Assembly (NCBI GenBank): GCA_964547995.1
Contig: CAZJRB010000017.1
Span: forward strand, 1-64,000
Direction: 5' to 3'
Length of the DNA stretch: 64,000 bases
DNA from: CAZJRB01 sp964547995
Lineage (GTDB): Bacteria; Planctomycetota; Planctomycetia; Pirellulales; Thermoguttaceae
Both the position numbers and the translations under genes were made by a program. This document shows positions 42,288-50,527 of this stretch, piece by piece. The stretch's first letter is position 1. Every line of letters begins with the position of its first letter. The notes beneath the pieces were generated by a model. That model was given only the letters and a program-made list of their open reading frames with translations, was not told the origin of the DNA and ran no database searches.

Positions 42288-42303
42288 AGGGGACCCAAGC
42301 ACT

Positions 42304-42699
42304 ATGATGACCGACCCTATCGCCGATATGTTAACCCGTGTGCGGAACGCGGTCCGCGTCGAACGATCTCACGTCGACATGCCTTTGTCGAAGGTGAAAC
42401 GAGGCGTAGCGGAAGTGCTCAAGCGAGAGGGTTATATCTGGGATTGGGAAGAAATGGAAAGCCGGCCTGCAAACTTGCTCCGCGTTCACCTGAAATACGG
42501 CCCCAACGGAGAGCGCGTGATCCGGCGAATCCGACGCGTGAGCAAGCCGGGGCGACGTGTGTACAGCGGCGCCGCCGCGCTGAAGCCCGTACTCGGCGGC
42601 TTGGGAATCAGTATCATCAGCACCAGCCGTGGAGTTATCAGCGATCGCGAAGCTCGACAACGAAAACTCGGCGGCGAAGTCCTTTGTGAGGTCTGGTAG
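42304..42699 (+). CDS. rpsH: 30S ribosomal protein S8
   Basis: 131 residues from the ATG at 42304 (MMTDPIADMLTRVRNA); the second ATG at 42307 is equally possible. The conserved C-terminus KPVLGGLGISIISTSRGVISDREARQRKLGGEVLCEVW is intact. S8 organises the central domain of 16S rRNA and represses the spc operon in E. coli. Confidence 0.96.
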   Translation: MMTDPIADMLTRVRNAVRVERSHVDMPLSKVKRGVAEVLKREGYIWDWEEMESRPANLLRVHLKYGPNGERVIRRIRRVSKPGRRVYSGAAALKPVLGGLGISIISTSRGVISDREARQRKLGGEVLCEVW

Positions 42700-42756
42700 G
42701 TCGTGCGAACAGCCGGCTGCGGGAAAACAAAAAAGTCAGGTTAAAGGGAAGTCGAT

Positions 42757-43302
42757 ATGTCCCGCATCGGAAAAAAACCCGTGCAGGTCCCCGACAAAGC
42801 CAATGTCGCGATCGCCGACCGAAGGATCACCGTGGAAGGACCGCTGGGCAAGCTCGAATACGAGCATCGCCCTGAAATCACGGTCACATACGACCAAAAC
42901 GCCAAGCAGGTCGTCGTCTCGCGGGCAAACGACGACCGCCAAAATCGCGCTTTCCACGGCCTGACCCGGGCACTGATACAAAACATGGTTACCGGGGTAA
43001 CCGAAGGTTATGAGAGACGACTCGAGATCCACGGGGTCGGGTACATTGCCGCCGTGCAGAACAATCGGCTCGACCTCCGTGTGGGCTTTGCGAACGAGTT
43101 GCACGTGCCAATCCCGGAGGGGCTGGATGTCACCTGCCCCGACCAACAGCACATTTTGATCAAGGGGATCGACAAGCAGAAAGTCGGCCAGTTCGCCGCC
43201 GAAGTCCGGGCAATGCGGAAACCCGAACCCTACAAAGGCAAAGGCATCCGCTACGTGGGCGAACAGGTTCGTCGCAAGCAAGGAAAGGCCATGGTGAAAT
43301 AA
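42757..43302 (+). CDS. rplF: 50S ribosomal protein L6
   Basis: 181 residues with the two-domain L6 fold: MSRIGKKPVQVPDKANVAIADRRITVEGPLGKLEY, the duplicated beta unit, and the signature PEPYKGKGIRYVGEQVRRKQGKAMVK at the end. A 57 nt spacer separates it from rpsH. L6 lies at the base of the L7/L12 stalk near the sarcin-ricin loop. Confidence 0.96.
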   Translation: MSRIGKKPVQVPDKANVAIADRRITVEGPLGKLEYEHRPEITVTYDQNAKQVVVSRANDDRQNRAFHGLTRALIQNMVTGVTEGYERRLEIHGVGYIAAVQNNRLDLRVGFANELHVPIPEGLDVTCPDQQHILIKGIDKQKVGQFAAEVRAMRKPEPYKGKGIRYVGEQVRRKQGKAMVK

Positions 43303-43321
43303 CCGCCGGCAGAACAAAAAA

Positions 43322-43690
43322 GTGAAACGAGAAAAGAAAATCGGCAAACAGCGGCAACGGCGGCAATACCGCGTCAGCAACCGGGTCAAGCACGACTCAA
43401 CCCGGCCGCGGCTGAGCATATTCCGCAGCCATAAACACGTGTACGTCCAAATCATCGACGATGAGGCGGGCCGCACGCTGGTGGCAGCCGGTACGCTCGA
43501 CAAACCCCTGAAAGCGGAACTGAACCACAGCGGAAACAAAGAAGCTGCCGCGGCCGTGGGAAAGGCCATTGCCCAGCGGGCGCTCGAAGCCGGGATCAAA
43601 CAGGTCACGTTCGACCGCCGCGAGTACAAATACCACGGCAGGGTAGCCGCCTTGGCGGATGCCGCCCGCGAAGCGGGGCTGGAATTCTAG
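43322..43690 (+). CDS. rplR: 50S ribosomal protein L18
   Basis: 122 residues with a GTG start. Basic N-terminus KREKKIGKQRQRRQYRVSNRVK, then TRPRLSIFRSHKHVYVQIIDDEAGRTLVAAGTL, AAAVGKAIAQRALEAGIKQVTFDRREYKYHGRVAALADAAREAGL. It binds 5S rRNA together with L5. Confidence 0.95.
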   Translation: MKREKKIGKQRQRRQYRVSNRVKHDSTRPRLSIFRSHKHVYVQIIDDEAGRTLVAAGTLDKPLKAELNHSGNKEAAAAVGKAIAQRALEAGIKQVTFDRREYKYHGRVAALADAAREAGLEF

Positions 43691-43720
43691 TACCCAACTA
43701 ATATAATATGAAGGCACATC

Positions 43721-44206
43721 ATGGCTACTGAGACTACGCAGGGGGAACTGGTCGAGAAGGTCGTCAAGATCCGGCGTTGTGCCGCCGTGGTCAAGGGCGG
43801 TCGCCGTTTTAGTTTCGCCGCTCTGGTGGTCGTCGGTGACGGCGAGGGAAAGGTCGGTTGGGGGTACGGCAAGGCCAACGAGGTCCCCCCCGCCGTGGAG
43901 AAGGCGGTCAAAGACGGCTCCCGGAGCCTTGTCCCCGTCTCCCTGGAAGGCACCACCATCCCGCATACGACCAAGGGCCATTACGGCGCCGCCAGGGTGA
44001 TCCTCGTTCCGGCGAGTCCGGGAACCGGGGTGATCGCCGGCGGCGCCGTCCGTGCGGTCTGCGAAGCCGCTGGAATCAAGGACATCCTTACCAAGAGTTT
44101 CGGCACCAATAATCCGCTCAATCTGGTCAAAGCCACCATCGGCGCATTGCAAGAACTCCGTTCCCAGGGCGAAGTCGAACGGCTTCGGGGAGTTTCGCTA
44201 TCATGA
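43721..44206 (+). CDS. rpsE: 30S ribosomal protein S5
   Basis: 161 residues. The double-stranded RNA-binding domain reads LVEKVVKIRRCAAVVKGGRRFSFAALVVVGDGEGKVGWGYGKANEVPPAVEKAVKDG. The C-terminal domain follows (VILVPASPGTGVIAGGAVRAVCEAAGIKDILTKSFGTNNPLNLVKATIGAL). The stop overlaps the rplO start as ATGA, so no rpmD (L30) gene stands between them, unlike E. coli or B. subtilis. Confidence 0.96.
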   Translation: MATETTQGELVEKVVKIRRCAAVVKGGRRFSFAALVVVGDGEGKVGWGYGKANEVPPAVEKAVKDGSRSLVPVSLEGTTIPHTTKGHYGAARVILVPASPGTGVIAGGAVRAVCEAAGIKDILTKSFGTNNPLNLVKATIGALQELRSQGEVERLRGVSLS

Positions 44207-44688
44207 ACCTAGACGACGTCCACCGAGCAAGCAAGAAACACAAGAAACGGAAACGCGTCGGGCGAGGTCCCGGCTCCGGGTGCGGAAAGACGTGCGGGCG
44301 AGGCCACAAGGGACAGCGCTCGCGCGCCGGCTACTCCGTCCATCCAACCTTCGAAGGCGGCCAGATGCCCCTGGTGCGGCGAATTCCCAAACGCGGATTC
44401 CACAACCGCTGGGCCCTTGCCGTCGCCGTTGTGAATATCGGCGACCTCGAAACACGCTTCGACGACGGTGCGGAAGTCAGTCCGGAAATCCTCAAATCCA
44501 GAAGCCTGGCCAAGGGGCGTTACGACGTGCTGAAGGTGCTCGGCAACGGCGAATTGACCAAGAAGTTGAAAGTCTCTGCCCATCGTTTCAGCAACTCGGC
44601 CAGGGAAAAAATCGAAAAGGCGGGCGGCGAGGCGATCGTCCTGCCCAGCAAGGCGCCCGTCCCCAAGAATAAACAGAATTCACAATAA
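44203..44688 (+). CDS. rplO: 50S ribosomal protein L15
   Basis: 161 residues. The N-terminus is the flexible basic stretch KKHKKRKRVGRGPGSGCGKTCGRGHKGQRSRAGYSVHPTFEGGQMPLVRRIPKRGFHN; the C-terminal domain ends with KVSAHRFSNSAREKIEKAGGEAIVLP. L15 is a late 50S assembly protein. It is translationally coupled to rpsE by a 4 nt overlap. Confidence 0.95.
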   Translation: MNLDDVHRASKKHKKRKRVGRGPGSGCGKTCGRGHKGQRSRAGYSVHPTFEGGQMPLVRRIPKRGFHNRWALAVAVVNIGDLETRFDDGAEVSPEILKSRSLAKGRYDVLKVLGNGELTKKLKVSAHRFSNSAREKIEKAGGEAIVLPSKAPVPKNKQNSQ

Positions 44689-44712
44689 CCTTGCGAAGAG
44701 GCGGCTTTTGCC

Positions 44713-46062
44713 ATGTGGGAAAAGGTTCGCGTCATCTTCACGATTCCTGAATTGCGCCAGAAGATCCTGCTGACGCTCCTTTTTCTGGCCATTTACCGCG
44801 TCGGGTGGCACATCCCGCTGCCGATCGTCGATCCGTCAAAAAGCCTCTTCGGTGAGAGTGCCGGCGGTATGGCAGAGGTAATGGAACGGGTGGCGACCTT
44901 CAGCGCCAGCCAACTGAACCAGGCAACCATCTTCGGCCTGGGAATCATGCCGTACATCTCCGCGTCGATTATCTTTCAACTCCTTGGCAGTGTCTATCCT
45001 CCGCTGGAAAAACTGCAAAAGGAGGGCGAAAGCGGCAGGAAAAAAATCAACGAGTACACCCGCTACGCAACGGTCGTCATTTGCATCGGCCAAAGCTGGT
45101 TCTATGTGGGAATCCTCATCAAGAGCAATATGGTCCACGAGGGATTCCTGACCGCCGAAGGCTCGTTGTCTTTTGGCTGGCAATTGACCGCGGTCATGAC
45201 GATGACCGCCGGCACCGTCTTCCTCATGTGGCTCGGCGAGCAGATCGACGAATACGGGATCGGCAACGGCATCAGCCTGTTGATCATGGCGGGCATTCTC
45301 GCCCGGATGCCGGGCGCCGGCTGGCGACTGCTCAAACCGATGATTGATGCCGGGGGAATCGAACTGGGGACCGGGCGCGGACAGGTCGGCGTGGAAACGC
45401 TCCTGGTGCTGGCCGTATTGTTCGTCGGCGTCGTGGCCGGTGTCGTCTTCATCACCCGCGGACAACGCCGCATTCCCACGCAAACCGCGAAACACGTCCG
45501 CGGACGGCGCACCTACGGCGGAACCCGGCAGTATCTGCCCCTTCGCGTGAATCAGGCAGGCGTCATGCCGATTATCTTCGCCAGCAGCCTGCTGTTGTTT
45601 CCTCAAGTATTGTTCCGTTTGCTGGCCGGTCTTCCGGGGCAAAGTTGGGCCGTCCCCCTGCAACGCGCGTTCGAGCGCGGTGACTCGTTCGTTTACAACG
45701 CAATGTACGTGGGCATGATCTACTTCTTCTGCTACTTCTGGACAGCCATTACCTTCAACCCCAAGGACATGTCCGACAATCTGAAGAACTACGGTACGTT
45801 CATCCCCGGCTACCGGCCCGGAAAACGAACCGCCGACTACCTGGAAAAGGTCATGGTGCGGATCACCTACGTCGGGGCGGGATTCCTCGCGCTGGTTGCC
45901 ATCATCCCCACGATCATCGCCGGGGCAATGCACATCGACTGGGTCGTGGCCAGTTTCTACGGCGGCACGGGGCTGCTGATCGCCGTGAGTGTGGCTTTCG
46001 ACCTCGTGCAGAAGATCGATAGCCACCTCGTCATGCGAAACTATCCCGGATTGTTGGACTAG
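44713..46062 (+). CDS. secY: Protein translocase subunit SecY
   Basis: 449 residues, ten membrane helices. Recognisable pieces are RQKILLTLLFLAIYRVGWHIPLP, the plug-region segment MERVATFSASQLNQATIFGLGIMPYISASIIFQLL, GEQIDEYGIGNGISLLIMAGI, the cytosolic loop RRIPTQTAKHVRGRRTYGGTRQYLPLRVNQAGVMPIIFASSLLLFPQ, and YNPKDMSDNLKN-like FNPKDMSDNLKNYGTFIPGYRPGKRTADYL. It forms the Sec channel with SecE and SecG, which serves the many exported proteins in this region. Confidence 0.97.
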   Translation: MWEKVRVIFTIPELRQKILLTLLFLAIYRVGWHIPLPIVDPSKSLFGESAGGMAEVMERVATFSASQLNQATIFGLGIMPYISASIIFQLLGSVYPPLEKLQKEGESGRKKINEYTRYATVVICIGQSWFYVGILIKSNMVHEGFLTAEGSLSFGWQLTAVMTMTAGTVFLMWLGEQIDEYGIGNGISLLIMAGILARMPGAGWRLLKPMIDAGGIELGTGRGQVGVETLLVLAVLFVGVVAGVVFITRGQRRIPTQTAKHVRGRRTYGGTRQYLPLRVNQAGVMPIIFASSLLLFPQVLFRLLAGLPGQSWAVPLQRAFERGDSFVYNAMYVGMIYFFCYFWTAITFNPKDMSDNLKNYGTFIPGYRPGKRTADYLEKVMVRITYVGAGFLALVAIIPTIIAGAMHIDWVVASFYGGTGLLIAVSVAFDLVQKIDSHLVMRNYPGLLD

Positions 46063-46078
46063 AATCAGAGATTGCACC

Positions 46079-46639
46079 ATGCGAATAGTCTTTATCGGCC
46101 CGCCGGGTGCAGGAAAGGGAACACAAGCGGAACGGCTCATCCGGACCTGCGAAATCGCCCACCTCTCGACCGGCGACATGCTCCGCGCCGCCCGCGACGC
46201 AAAAACCGACGTCGGCCAACAAGCCGACGAGTATATGTCGGCCGGCAAGCTGGTACCCGATCACGTCATCATCGCCGTCATCGCCGAACGGCTCGAAGAG
46301 CCCGACTGTGAGAAAGGGTACCTTCTCGACGGGTTCCCCCGCACGATTGCCCAGGCTGAAGCGCTCGACAAAATGCTCGCCGAAAAAGGAACTTCTCTGG
46401 ATGCCGTCCTTGAACTGGACGTTCCCGAGGAAGAACTCTTCCGGCGACTTTCCGGGCGCGGCCGGGCGGACGATACGCCCGAGGTGATCCGACAGCGGCT
46501 TGTTGCGTACCGCGACCAAACCGAACCGCTGCTGAAATACTACGGCAATCAGGGCCTGCTCAAACGTATCGACGGGTTGGGAAACGTCGAAGATGTCTTT
46601 GACCGTGCTAAAACCGTGTTGGACGAGTTCACAGACTAG
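46079..46639 (+). CDS. adk: Adenylate kinase
   Basis: 186 residues from MRIVFIGPPGAGKGTQAERL at 46079, 16 nt after secY; a longer frame overlapping secY is rejected. The P-loop GPPGAGKGTQ, the AMP-binding HLSTGDMLRAA and GYLLDGFPRTIAQAEAL, and the arginine-bearing LSGRGRADDTPEVIRQRLVAYRDQTEPL are all present. The LID is the short form, without the zinc-binding cysteines. The enzyme interconverts ATP + AMP and 2 ADP. Its stop codon is also the left edge of a repeat element. Confidence 0.96.
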   Translation: MRIVFIGPPGAGKGTQAERLIRTCEIAHLSTGDMLRAARDAKTDVGQQADEYMSAGKLVPDHVIIAVIAERLEEPDCEKGYLLDGFPRTIAQAEALDKMLAEKGTSLDAVLELDVPEEELFRRLSGRGRADDTPEVIRQRLVAYRDQTEPLLKYYGNQGLLKRIDGLGNVEDVFDRAKTVLDEFTD

Positions 46640-46746
46640 TGCTCCGTCAAGTCTTAATTTTGGGGTAGCCACGCTCGCCAGAGCGTGGGATTCCCACGGT
46701 CTGACGACCGTGGCTACCCCAATTTCAAAATCTGACAGAGCACTAG
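46636..46746. repeat. 111 bp MITE-like element with CTAG ends after adk
   Basis: Outer ends CTAGTGCTC and GAGCACTAG are exact complements. Further in, AAGTCTTAATTTTGGGGTAG pairs imperfectly with its counterpart on the right. Two internal hairpins read CCACGCTC-GCCA-GAGCGTGG and CCACGGTC-TGAC-GACCGTGG. The element supplies the adk stop codon (TAG at 46637-46639) and separates adk from map. A CTAG boundary is shared with the element at 30575-30656. Confidence 0.85.
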
Positions 46747-46799
46747 GCAGTATTCGTTGAACGAGATTCCTGCTGCCGTGCGAAAGGAGAACGTGAGGC

Positions 46800-47585
46800 G
46801 TGGAGATCCTACGGTCGGCCCGCGAAATCGCCCAGATGCGTAAAGCCGGCTTGCTCGTTTGGGAGGCGCACCAGTTGATGAGGTCGATGATCCGCCCGGG
46901 CGTGACAACCGGGGAACTCGACGCAGTGGTCGAAGAGTTCTTCGGCAAGAACAACGCCAAGCCGTTGTTCAAGGGAGTTCCCGGAAAGGTCCCCTTTCCG
47001 GCCGTGTGCTGTATCTCGATCAACGAAGAGGTGGTCCATGGCATTCCGGGGCCGAGAAAGCTCGTGGAAGGCGATATTGTCAGCATCGACACCGGCTGCA
47101 AACTGAACGGTTGGTGTGGCGATGCCGCGGCCACGTATCCGGTCGGGCAAGTGACCCCCGCCGTGCAACGGTTGCTCGACGTCACCCGGCAGGTCTTGGA
47201 GTTATCGATCAAGTTGATGGGCGAACGGTCTCGCTGGAGCGAGATCGCCGCAGAAATGGAGAAGTTCGTCAAGAAACACAAGTTTTCCGTCGTCGAGGAT
47301 TTCGTGGGCCACGGTATCGGCCGGGAGATGCACGAGGAGCCGCAAGTTCCCAATTTCGTCAGCAGTCAACTTCGCCGCGGCGGAGACTTCAAATTGGTGC
47401 CCGGATTGGTGATCGCCGTCGAACCGATGGTCAACATGGGAACCAAGCGGGTTCGGACCCGCGCCGACCACTGGACCCAGATCACCCGAGACTCCTTGCC
47501 GAGTGCGCATTTCGAACATACCATTGCGCTGACCGAGTCGGGTCCGGAACTGTTGACGGCGGGGAGAAACGGGGAGAGCTGGTGA
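46800..47585 (+). CDS. map: Methionine aminopeptidase, type I
   Basis: 261 residues from a GTG at 46800 (MEILRSAREIAQMRKAGLLV); AAAGGAG lies upstream. The five metal ligands are in place: Asp in SIDTGCKLNGWCGDAAATYP (two), His in FVGHGIGREMHEEPQVPNF, Glu in VIAVEPMVN, and Glu in AHFEHTIALTESG. It removes the initiator Met from nascent proteins with small second residues. infA, which often follows map, is not found before rpmJ. Confidence 0.95.
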   Translation: MEILRSAREIAQMRKAGLLVWEAHQLMRSMIRPGVTTGELDAVVEEFFGKNNAKPLFKGVPGKVPFPAVCCISINEEVVHGIPGPRKLVEGDIVSIDTGCKLNGWCGDAAATYPVGQVTPAVQRLLDVTRQVLELSIKLMGERSRWSEIAAEMEKFVKKHKFSVVEDFVGHGIGREMHEEPQVPNFVSSQLRRGGDFKLVPGLVIAVEPMVNMGTKRVRTRADHWTQITRDSLPSAHFEHTIALTESGPELLTAGRNGESW

Positions 47586-47757
47586 CGGCCGCCTGTGGGA
47601 GGCCGGTGTTCAAACGTGGGTGACCGGTGCCGTTGAGATAGGCAGGATAGGTGGCTTTGTGGGGCCCTGGCAGGTCCTTTGGTGCAAAAAGGAGGCCAAA
47701 TCGACCCAAAAACTCGCCAAGTGGGGTAGAAACGGGATAATTCTCGGCCCGCGGCCC

Positions 47758-47786
47758 TTGTGTAGCTCGGCCCGAGTTCTTATACT
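47758..47786 (+). promoter_or_regulatory. Candidate promoter of the rpmJ-rplQ (alpha) unit with dyad in the spacer
   Basis: TTGTGT at 47758-47763 and TATACT at 47781-47786 are spaced by 17 bp, 39 bp before the rpmJ ATG. The spacer contains a perfect dyad CTCGG-C-CCGAG (47766-47776), which could be an operator. The interval 47586-47824 is otherwise gene-free. Confidence 0.45.
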
Positions 47787-47824
47787 GAGATGTTTGGTCT
47801 GATGGGCAGTGATGGCGGGAAGTC

Positions 47825-47938
47825 ATGAAAGTTCGAGCCAGCGTCAAGCGAATTTGCGAGCACTGCAAGATCGTCCGTCGCCGGGGCGTCGTCTACGTGG
47901 TTTGCAGCAATCCACGTCACAAGCAGCGACAGGGGTAG
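47825..47938 (+). CDS. rpmJ: 50S ribosomal protein L36
   Basis: 37 residues, below the usual ORF cut-off. MKVRASVKRICEHCKIVRRR is followed by GVVYVVCSNPRHKQRQG. Cys11, Cys14, Cys27 and His32 form the zinc site of the C+ form. GGCGGGAAG lies just upstream of the ATG. It begins the alpha-operon part of the block. Confidence 0.96.
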   Translation: MKVRASVKRICEHCKIVRRRGVVYVVCSNPRHKQRQG

Positions 47939-47962
47939 TGAGTTGGTAGGGAGCTTGCAAAT

Positions 47963-48346
47963 ATGCCGCGTTTGCTAGGCGTCGACATACCGAACGATCG
48001 CCCGACCGTTGTGGCACTTACATACCTCTATGGCGTGGGCCCGAGAACCGCTCGTACGCTGTGTCACAACGCCGGGATTAACCCGCATGTGCGGGCACGT
48101 GACCTGCGCGAGGATGAGCTGGGCCGACTGGCCGCTTTGTTGGACAAGGATTATGTCGTCGAAGGCCAACTGCGGCGACAGCGGAACCAGAACATCATCC
48201 GGTTGCGCGATATCGGCTGTTACCGCGGGCTGAGGCACCGCCGCGGACTACCCGTCCGCGGCCAGCGCACCCGAACTAACGCGCGGACCCGCAAGGGGCC
48301 CAAAAAGACGGTGGCCGGAAAGAAGGGTGTCAAGGACCTGCGCTGA
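47963..48346 (+). CDS. rpsM: 30S ribosomal protein S13
   Basis: 127 residues. MPRLLGVDIPNDRPTVVALTYLYGVGPRTARTLCHNAGINPHVRARDL carries the helix-hairpin-helix. The C-terminus RDIGCYRGLRHRRGLPVRGQRTRTNARTRKGPKKTVAGKK is typical. S13 contacts P-site tRNA and forms the intersubunit bridge with L5. Confidence 0.96.
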   Translation: MPRLLGVDIPNDRPTVVALTYLYGVGPRTARTLCHNAGINPHVRARDLREDELGRLAALLDKDYVVEGQLRRQRNQNIIRLRDIGCYRGLRHRRGLPVRGQRTRTNARTRKGPKKTVAGKKGVKDLR

Positions 48347-48393
48347 TGATGGGTTACTGACGACAGAATACAGACAACCGGAGTTATCGGAAG

Positions 48394-48774
48394 GTGGCGA
48401 AACAGAAGCGACGCAAAACCCGTCGTAATGTGGCCGTGGGCATTGCGCACGTCAAGGCGACTTTCAACAACACCACGATCACGATCACCGACACGAAGGG
48501 GGATACGCTCTGCTGGGCAAGCGCCGGCACCACCGGCTTCAAAGGGAGCCGAAAAAGCACGCCGTTTGCAGGTCAGCTTGCCGCGCAACAGGTCGCCGAG
48601 AAGGCCGTCAAGTTTGGAATGAAAGAAATTGAAGTGAAAGTGAAAGGGCCCGGTAGCGGTCGGGAAAGCGCCATCACCTCGCTTCAATCGGCCGGGCTGA
48701 AGATCAAGTCGATCGAGGATGTCACACCGCTGCCCCATAACGGTTGCCGCCCCAAGAAACGCCGGCGCGTTTGA
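48394..48774 (+). CDS. rpsK: 30S ribosomal protein S11
   Basis: 126 residues from a GTG start. KRRKTRRNVAVGIAHVKATFNNTTITITDTKGDTLCWASAGTTGFKGSRKSTPFAGQLAAQQVAEKAVKFGMKEIEVKVKGPGSGRESAITSLQSAGLKIKSIEDVTPLPHNGCRPKKRRRV is S11 throughout. It lies on the platform near the decoding centre with S7 and S21. Confidence 0.96.
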   Translation: MAKQKRRKTRRNVAVGIAHVKATFNNTTITITDTKGDTLCWASAGTTGFKGSRKSTPFAGQLAAQQVAEKAVKFGMKEIEVKVKGPGSGRESAITSLQSAGLKIKSIEDVTPLPHNGCRPKKRRRV

Positions 48775-48793
48775 CACGGAGTGGAGAGGAATC

Positions 48794-49420
48794 ATGGCTC
48801 GAGAGACCGGACCTGTTTGCCGAATGTGCCGCCGCGAGGGTGCGAAGCTGTTTCTGAAGGGACCCCGGTGCGACACCCCAAAGTGCGCGTTTGAACGTCG
48901 TGAGACCCCGCCGGGAATGAACAACTTCCGGCGAGGAAAGCTGACCGACTACGGGCTCCATCTGCGCGAAAAGCAAAAAGTGAAACATTATTACGGCATG
49001 TTGGAACGGCAGTTTCGCAAGTATTTCCGCATGGCGGAACGGGCCAAGGGAAACACCGGCGAAGTGCTGATGAGCTTGCTGGAACGACGATTGGACAACG
49101 TCGTCTGTCGGCTGGGGTTCGGCTTGTCGCGTGCCCAGGCACGCATGCTCGTCAGTCACGGCCACGTTACCGTCAACGATTGCCGGGTCGATATCCCCAG
49201 CTACCTGACGAAGCCGGGAGACGTAATCAAGGTAAAGGATCGCCCCAAAAGCATGCAACTGGTCAAGGGAAACCTTGAGGAATCGGGGCGGGAGGTCCCC
49301 GATTTTCTGACGCTAGTAGACGGGCCGCAACCCGCCGGGCACGTCGTGCGGCTGCCGGAAGCCGGCGACGTATCTATTCCCGTTCAAACCCAACTGATCG
49401 TGGAGCTTTGTTCCAAGTAG
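48794..49420 (+). CDS. rpsD: 30S ribosomal protein S4, zinc form
   Basis: 208 residues from MARETGPVCRMCRREGAKLF at 48794; a longer frame overlaps rpsK. The N-terminus has four cysteines (CRMC...RCDTPKC), the C+ zinc-binding form. The S4 RNA-binding domain follows: MSLLERRLDNVVCRLGFGLSRAQARMLVSHGHVTVNDCRVDIPSYLTKPGDVIKVKDR. S4 nucleates 30S assembly and regulates the alpha operon in E. coli. Confidence 0.96.
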   Translation: MARETGPVCRMCRREGAKLFLKGPRCDTPKCAFERRETPPGMNNFRRGKLTDYGLHLREKQKVKHYYGMLERQFRKYFRMAERAKGNTGEVLMSLLERRLDNVVCRLGFGLSRAQARMLVSHGHVTVNDCRVDIPSYLTKPGDVIKVKDRPKSMQLVKGNLEESGREVPDFLTLVDGPQPAGHVVRLPEAGDVSIPVQTQLIVELCSK

Positions 49421-49480
49421 CCGTGATATCGCTCCCCCGAGGTGCCCCGTACTCGCAAGTTATTGGACCGGAGGCTTCAT

Positions 49481-50479
49481 ATGCGTATTCGATGGCGCGG
49501 ACTCGAGTTACCCAGTCAGATTACCGCAGAGAAATCGACCCTGTTGCCCACGTACGGCAAGTTCGTCGCCGAACCGTTTGAACGCGGTTTCGGCGTGACG
49601 GTGGGCAACAGCCTTCGACGCGTGTTGCTCTCCAGTCTCGAGGGTAGCGCGGTCACGCAAATCAAACTGCACGGAGTTCAGCACGAGTTCAGCACGATTC
49701 CCGGCGTTGTCGAGGACGCTACCGACATCGTGCTGAACGTCAAGTCGCTGGTGGTGAAGAACTACAGCGAGCAGATGCGGGTGATCCGGGTGGAGAAGAG
49801 CACGGCCGGGGTGGTGACCGGGGCCGACGTCGAAACCGACGACCAGGTCGAAGTCATTAACAAGCATCATGTGGTCGCCACTTTGACCGAAGACCAGCCG
49901 TTCATCCTGGAGATGGTGGTCGAGAACGGGCGGGGATACGTGCCGGCCAACGAGCACACACCCCAAGCCCAGGAAATCGGTATTATACCCATCGATGCCG
50001 CATACAGCCCCGTAATCCGCGTCCGGTACGATGTCGACGAAACCCGAGTCGGTCAGAAAACCAACTATGACAAGCTCGCGTTGGAAATCTGGACCAACGG
50101 TTCCATTACGCCTGAAATGGCCCTGGTTGAAGCCGCAAAAATCCTCCGTAAGCACCTTAACCCGTTTGTCCAATATACGGAATTGGGGGCCATGATTTAC
50201 AGCGAGGCCCGGACGACCGGAACTTTGGGACTCGATCAGGCTACCGAAGCGAAGCTCTCGATGAGCCTGGCGGAACTGGATCTCTCGGTTCGGGCAACCA
50301 ACTGTCTTGAGTCGGAAAACATTGTCACGGTCCGCGACCTGGTTGTCATGACCGAAGATCAATTGCTCGAGGTGCGGAACTTCGGCGAAACCACGTTGAT
50401 CGAAGTCCGCGAGAAGCTTGCCGACATAGGGCTTCGAATGGGGATGCGGGTGTCGCCGGCCTCGGCGAGTCCCTTGTAA
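49481..50479 (+). CDS. rpoA: DNA-directed RNA polymerase subunit alpha
   Basis: 332 residues from MRIRWRGLELPSQITAEK at 49481, with a CGGAGG Shine-Dalgarno. A GTG 13 codons upstream is less likely. The N-terminal dimerisation domain shows FVAEPFERGFGVTVGNSLRRVLLSSLEGSAVTQIKL. The C-terminal DNA-binding domain shows ELDLSVRATNCLESENIVTVRDLVVMTEDQLLEVRNFGETTLIEVREKLADIGLRMGM. It is the assembly platform of RNA polymerase. Placed between rpsD and rplQ as usual. Confidence 0.97.
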   Translation: MRIRWRGLELPSQITAEKSTLLPTYGKFVAEPFERGFGVTVGNSLRRVLLSSLEGSAVTQIKLHGVQHEFSTIPGVVEDATDIVLNVKSLVVKNYSEQMRVIRVEKSTAGVVTGADVETDDQVEVINKHHVVATLTEDQPFILEMVVENGRGYVPANEHTPQAQEIGIIPIDAAYSPVIRVRYDVDETRVGQKTNYDKLALEIWTNGSITPEMALVEAAKILRKHLNPFVQYTELGAMIYSEARTTGTLGLDQATEAKLSMSLAELDLSVRATNCLESENIVTVRDLVVMTEDQLLEVRNFGETTLIEVREKLADIGLRMGMRVSPASASPL

Positions 50480-50527
50480 CCTGCGCGCCCCGACGCCGAC
50501 ACTGCTTTCCAAACGGAACACGGTACC

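Noticed and set aside
44836..46248. A 470-codon minus-strand frame opposite secY
   Set aside because: SecY and adenylate kinase on the plus strand are unmistakable; the frame exists only because of high GC.
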